A stretch of 44,814 nucleotides of DNA from Ardenticatenaceae bacterium (GTDB taxonomy: Bacteria > Chloroflexota > Anaerolineae > Promineifilales > Promineifilaceae). Of the stretch, positions 42,154 to 44,814 are shown piece after piece. Both the position numbers and the translations under genes were made by a program. The stretch covers positions 1 through 44,814 of the forward strand of contig WYBM01000032.1 of NCBI GenBank assembly GCA_011525915.1, given 5' to 3'. The notes under the pieces were generated by a model. That model was given only the letters and a program-made list of their open reading frames with translations, was not told the DNA's origin and made no database searches. Numbering within the stretch: the stretch's first letter is position 1; the number at the start of each line of letters is the position of its first letter.

Positions 42154-42508
42154 GATGTGTCTCCATTATCGTTCATAATGTTTGCTATACGCCATGAACC
42201 AATGAGAGTTGCAGCAAAACCGCCTGAAAACTATAGATGAAAGAAAGCTCGCTCGCTCTTTTATCTAAGGCCATTGCTTACAAGTTAAGGTTTCCCTGCT
42301 GGTGTCAAGCGGTAAGATAATGCCCTTCACCAGCCTGGTCACAGATGCCCCCTCAATGGGGCTGAAGAGCCACCCAGCCGGATTGATCCGGCGTCAGTCG
42401 CCGACTAGCCAGGGCATGAATGCCCTGGCGATGGTGGCCATCCTGGTGATGATGGCCGCGAAAGCATCTTGACAGCTTCAACAGTGGCTTAACTTGTAAC
42501 CTTAAGGC
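42154..42508. other. Intergenic region with a structured element
   Basis: The first 125 nt (42154-42278) are the upstream region of the PspC gene, with no clear promoter. The rest is the 221-bp hairpin-rich element. No gene is supported on either strand. Confidence 0.6.
42279..42499. repeat. 221-bp structured element with 12-bp inverted ends
   Basis: TTACAAGTTAAG (42279-42290) and CTTAACTTGTAA (42488-42499) close the element. Inside, TGTCAAG (42303-42309) pairs with CTTGACA (42468-42474). Four hairpins follow in a row: GCCCC/GGGGC (42347-42362), GCCGGAT/ATCCGGC (42377-42392), GCCAGGGCAT/ATGCCCTGGC (42408-42429) and GGCCATC/GATGGCC (42436-42457). TAAGGCC flanks the element on both sides (42267-42273 and 42503-42509). 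It ends 9 nt after the uvrB stop. It may be a non-coding RNA, a terminator region or a protein-less mobile element. Confidence 0.65.
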
Positions 42509-44572
42509 CTAATAGTGAATCCCTGCCTCGTCTAACCGCCGCATTCGTTCCCACTCTGGCATATCGCTATCGGCGCCTGCCTCCTTCAACACCATGATTT
42601 GGCGCAGCTCGATGACCTGGTCGCGCAGTTGGGCCGCTTTTTCAAACTCCAGCGCCTGAGCTGCCGCCTTCATTTGCTTTTCTAACTCGGTGATCATCTT
42701 ATGCAGTTCAGCTTTTGGCAGGTCGGCCACCGAAGTGTAGCCGCCGCGCTCTTCAGCCAGCACCAGTTCCTTTTCATGCGCAATATCATCCGTCAGATCA
42801 CGCACGGCCTTATGGATGCTCCGTGGTTCAATGCCGTGTTCTTCATTGTATGCCTGCTGCACAGTACGGCGGCTGTTTGTTTCATGAATAGCCAACTGCA
42901 TGGAATTGGTGATAGTGTCGGCATACATGATGACCTTACCTTCTATATGCCGTGCTGCCCGGCCGATCGTCTGGATCAGCGCCGTGCCCGAACGTAAAAA
43001 GCCCTCTTTGTCCGCGTCCAGAATAGCTACCAGGGACACTTCCGGCAGATCCAACCCTTCACGCAGCAGGTTGATGCCCACGACCACGTCAAATACGCCC
43101 ATGCGCAAATCACGCAAAATCTCTGTACGTTCAATGGTGTGGACCTCCGAGTGCAGGTAATGAACCTTGACCCCCATTTCCAGCAGATAATCGGCCAGGT
43201 CTTCAGACATGCGCTTGGTGAGCGTGGTCACCAACACCCGCTCCCCTCGCTCAGTGCGCTGATTGATCTCACCCAACAAATCGTCTACCTGGCCACGCAC
43301 CGGGCGCACCTCAATTTCGGGGTCCAGAACACCGGTGGGGCGAATAACCTGGCGCACCACCTGCGCTGAGTGTTCCAGCTCAAAGGGTCCTGGGGTGGCG
43401 CTGGTGAAGATGGCCTGGTTGACGCGCTCACCAAACTCCTCAAAATTTAAGGGGCGGTTGTCCATGGCACTGGGCAGACGGAAGCCGTAATCCACCAGCG
43501 TTTGTTTGCGGCTCTTATCACCGGCATACATACCACGAATCTGGGGCACCGTCATGTGGCTCTCATCAATCACCAGCAGGTAATTGCCGGGGAAATAATC
43601 TAGCAGTGTCCAGGGCGGCGTGCCCTCCTGGCGTTGGTCCAGGTGGCGGCTGTAGTTTTCAATGCCTGACGTGAAACCTATTTCGCGCAGCATTTCCAGG
43701 TCATAACCGGTGCGCTGCTCAATACGCTGTGCTTCCAGCAGCATGTTTTGTGATTTAAACCAGGCAATACGTTCTTGCAGCTCTTGGTCGATATCATCTA
43801 TCGCCTGGTGCAGCTTGTCCTCGTCGGTGACAAATTCGCGGGCCGGGAACACTTTGACCTGGGCCATTTCCAACAACACTTCCCCGGTGAGGGGGTCAAA
43901 TTCGGCGATGCGTTCTACCTCATCACCCCAGAACTCCACCGTATAGGCAGACTCTGCATAGGCAGGGAAGACTTGCAGGGTATCACCACGCACACGAAAA
44001 GTGCCCCGCCGCAGATCCAGGTCATTGCGGTCATATTGAATGTCTACCAGATGGCGCAGCAAGGTATCTCGCCGGTATGTTTTACCGCGCTCAATTTCTA
44101 CGGTGACCTTCCCCCATGCTTCCGGGTTGCCAATACCGTAAATGCAGGAAACCGAAGCGACGATGATCGCATCTTGGCGGCTAAGCAGGTTAGACATGGC
44201 CAGCAGGCGCAGCCGGCCAATCTCGTCGTTGATTTGAGTTTCTTTTTCAATGAACAGGTCATGGCGGGGTACGTAGGCTTCCGGCTGGTAATAATCATAG
44301 TAGCTGACGAAGTAGGAGACGGCGTTTTTGGGGAAGAATTCACGAAATTCGCTGTAGAGCTGGGCAGCCAGGGTCTTGTTATGGGCAATAACCAGGGTTG
44401 GGCGCTGCGTTTGCTGGATGAGGTTGGCAATGGTGAACGTTTTGCCGGTGCCGGTAGCCCCCAGCAAGGTTTGAAAACGGTTGCCCTTGTGGAGACCTTC
44501 GATAAGTTGGGTGATGGCTTCGGGCTGGTCGCCCATAGGCTGAAAGTCGGAAACCAGTTCAAATTTGGGCAT
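42509..44572 (-). CDS. uvrB: UvrABC excinuclease subunit B
   Basis: This 687-aa DNA-repair helicase has Walker A GATGTGKT, the damage-verifying beta-hairpin '[12 protein letters not shown]', Walker B-like DESH, the helicase motifs of domain 3 ('[20 protein letters not shown]', 'QTIGRAARH') and a C-terminal UVR domain ('[33 protein letters not shown]', broken here at the coiled coil) that binds UvrC. It loads onto damaged DNA with UvrA and recruits UvrC for incision. Full length and all motifs are intact. The ATG has GAGG 6 nt upstream, and a TAGAAT box lies at 44641-44646. No ACGGCCGT site is present. Confidence 0.96.
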   Translation of the reverse strand: MPKFELVSDFQPMGDQPEAITQLIEGLHKGNRFQTLLGATGTGKTFTIANLIQQTQRPTLVIAHNKTLAAQLYSEFREFFPKNAVSYFVSYYDYYQPEAYVPRHDLFIEKETQINDEIGRLRLLAMSNLLSRQDAIIVASVSCIYGIGNPEAWGKVTVEIERGKTYRRDTLLRHLVDIQYDRNDLDLRRGTFRVRGDTLQVFPAYAESAYTVEFWGDEVERIAEFDPLTGEVLLEMAQVKVFPAREFVTDEDKLHQAIDDIDQELQERIAWFKSQNMLLEAQRIEQRTGYDLEMLREIGFTSGIENYSRHLDQRQEGTPPWTLLDYFPGNYLLVIDESHMTVPQIRGMYAGDKSRKQTLVDYGFRLPSAMDNRPLNFEEFGERVNQAIFTSATPGPFELEHSAQVVRQVIRPTGVLDPEIEVRPVRGQVDDLLGEINQRTERGERVLVTTLTKRMSEDLADYLLEMGVKVHYLHSEVHTIERTEILRDLRMGVFDVVVGINLLREGLDLPEVSLVAILDADKEGFLRSGTALIQTIGRAARHIEGKVIMYADTITNSMQLAIHETNSRRTVQQAYNEEHGIEPRSIHKAVRDLTDDIAHEKELVLAEERGGYTSVADLPKAELHKMITELEKQMKAAAQALEFEKAAQLRDQVIELRQIMVLKEAGADSDMPEWERMRRLDEAGIHY

Positions 44573-44640
44573 GGTGTCCTCTCTAAAGCTGACGGGTCTG
44601 CCAGACCAGCCAGGTTTCTATGGTCAGAACGTAAGTTCCA

Positions 44641-44646
44641 ATTCTA
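44641..44646 (-). promoter_or_regulatory. Possible -10 box of uvrB
   Basis: TAGAAT on the minus strand about 70 nt before the start codon; no convincing -35 is at the right distance. No LexA-type box was recognised. Confidence 0.3.
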
Positions 44647-44704
44647 CCACAGTTTGGCGGGCGGCCTACGGCCGGATGATTCATGCCCCACGGTAATTCC
44701 AAAG

Positions 44705-44814
44705 TCAGGTACGGGAAGCCAAAGCAAAGGTTAGGCGAGCCTCGAAAGTGCGTTGAGCAGAGGCAAGATTGCGAAAGCCCAACTTGCTGATCAAGCCAAT
44801 GATGAAATTATTCA
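44705..44814 (-). CDS. Partial CDS at right edge, transposase-like C-terminus
   Basis: A minus-strand frame with stop at 44705 is open to the window edge (36 codons). Its end reads 'ISKLGFRNLASAQRTFEARL' then 'TFALASRT', reminiscent of the basic C-terminal tail of a transposase or another DNA-binding protein. The assignment is weak; only the 3' end is visible. If it is a transposase, an insertion sequence lies just upstream of uvrB. Confidence 0.35.
   Translation of the reverse strand, partial: NNFIIGLISKLGFRNLASAQRTFEARLTFALASRT

Noticed and set aside
43775..44734. 319-codon plus-strand frame over uvrB
   Set aside because: It is antisense to the unmistakable uvrB gene, has no family motifs, and arises from codon bias on the opposite strand.
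1..44814. tRNA, rRNA or replication origin
   Set aside because: No cloverleaf with a conserved T-loop, no rRNA segment and no DnaA-box cluster was recognised by eye; a tRNAscan/Infernal run would be decisive.

Overview
This 44.8 kb window is a continuous bacterial chromosomal segment. The content suggests a member of the Chloroflexota (Anaerolineae-like). The reasons are large secreted proteins that all end in a short 'YLP-V-x-R' type tail, an ECF sigma/anti-sigma pair of the kind common there, very long TPR proteins, and DUF433-type antitoxin debris. That assignment is an inference; there is no rRNA or tRNA gene to fix it. The most striking property of the whole segment is that the 8-bp palindrome ACGGCCGT occurs about 67 times by hand count, where roughly one copy is expected by chance.

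Layout. (1) 1-5.9 kb: a minus-strand, AT-richer block that is nearly free of the palindrome. It holds two methyltransferase/hydrolase genes, a kinase of the aminoglycoside phosphotransferase fold, an aldo/keto reductase, and a MerR regulator co-transcribed with an acyl-CoA thioesterase/BAAT-type hydrolase from a textbook MerR promoter. (2) 6.0-17.7 kb: a GC-rich catabolic block with a histidine phosphatase, a delta-1-pyrroline-5-carboxylate dehydrogenase, the two subunits of a glutaconate-type CoA-transferase (separated by a methyltransferase and a DUF433 antitoxin with a truncated toxin remnant), a class III aminotransferase, a uroporphyrinogen-decarboxylase-family protein, an acyl-CoA dehydrogenase-like flavoprotein, a SulP anion transporter and a HAD hydrolase. 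Together they look like amino-acid or amine degradation through a semialdehyde and acyl-CoA intermediates. (3) 18.2-25.0 kb: one giant protein (about 2273 aa) with a STAND-type NTPase followed by exactly 45 uninterrupted 34-residue TPR units. (4) 25.0-27.4 kb: an unusual fusion of M23 peptidase, four SH3-like modules and a clan GH-A-like glycosidase domain. (5) 27.4-28.1 kb: an intergenic region with a possible 31-aa Cys-rich microprotein and a small terminal-inverted-repeat element.

(6) 28.1-42.2 kb: an envelope/surface block. It has an ECF sigma factor and its membrane-anchored partner, a secreted metzincin-type protease, an FG-GAP/VCBS protein, a right-handed beta-helix protein, a PAP2 phosphatase, an OmpR/histidine kinase two-component system and a PspC-domain protein. 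The three secreted proteins share the C-terminal tail motif, and two of them share an almost identical translation-initiation leader. (7) 42.2-44.8 kb: a 221-bp element closed by a 12-bp inverted repeat and containing four consecutive hairpins, then uvrB, then an open frame that runs off the right edge.

Most gene calls rest on clear motifs. Promoters, small elements and the microprotein are inferences from sequence pattern only. Counts and positions were read by eye.
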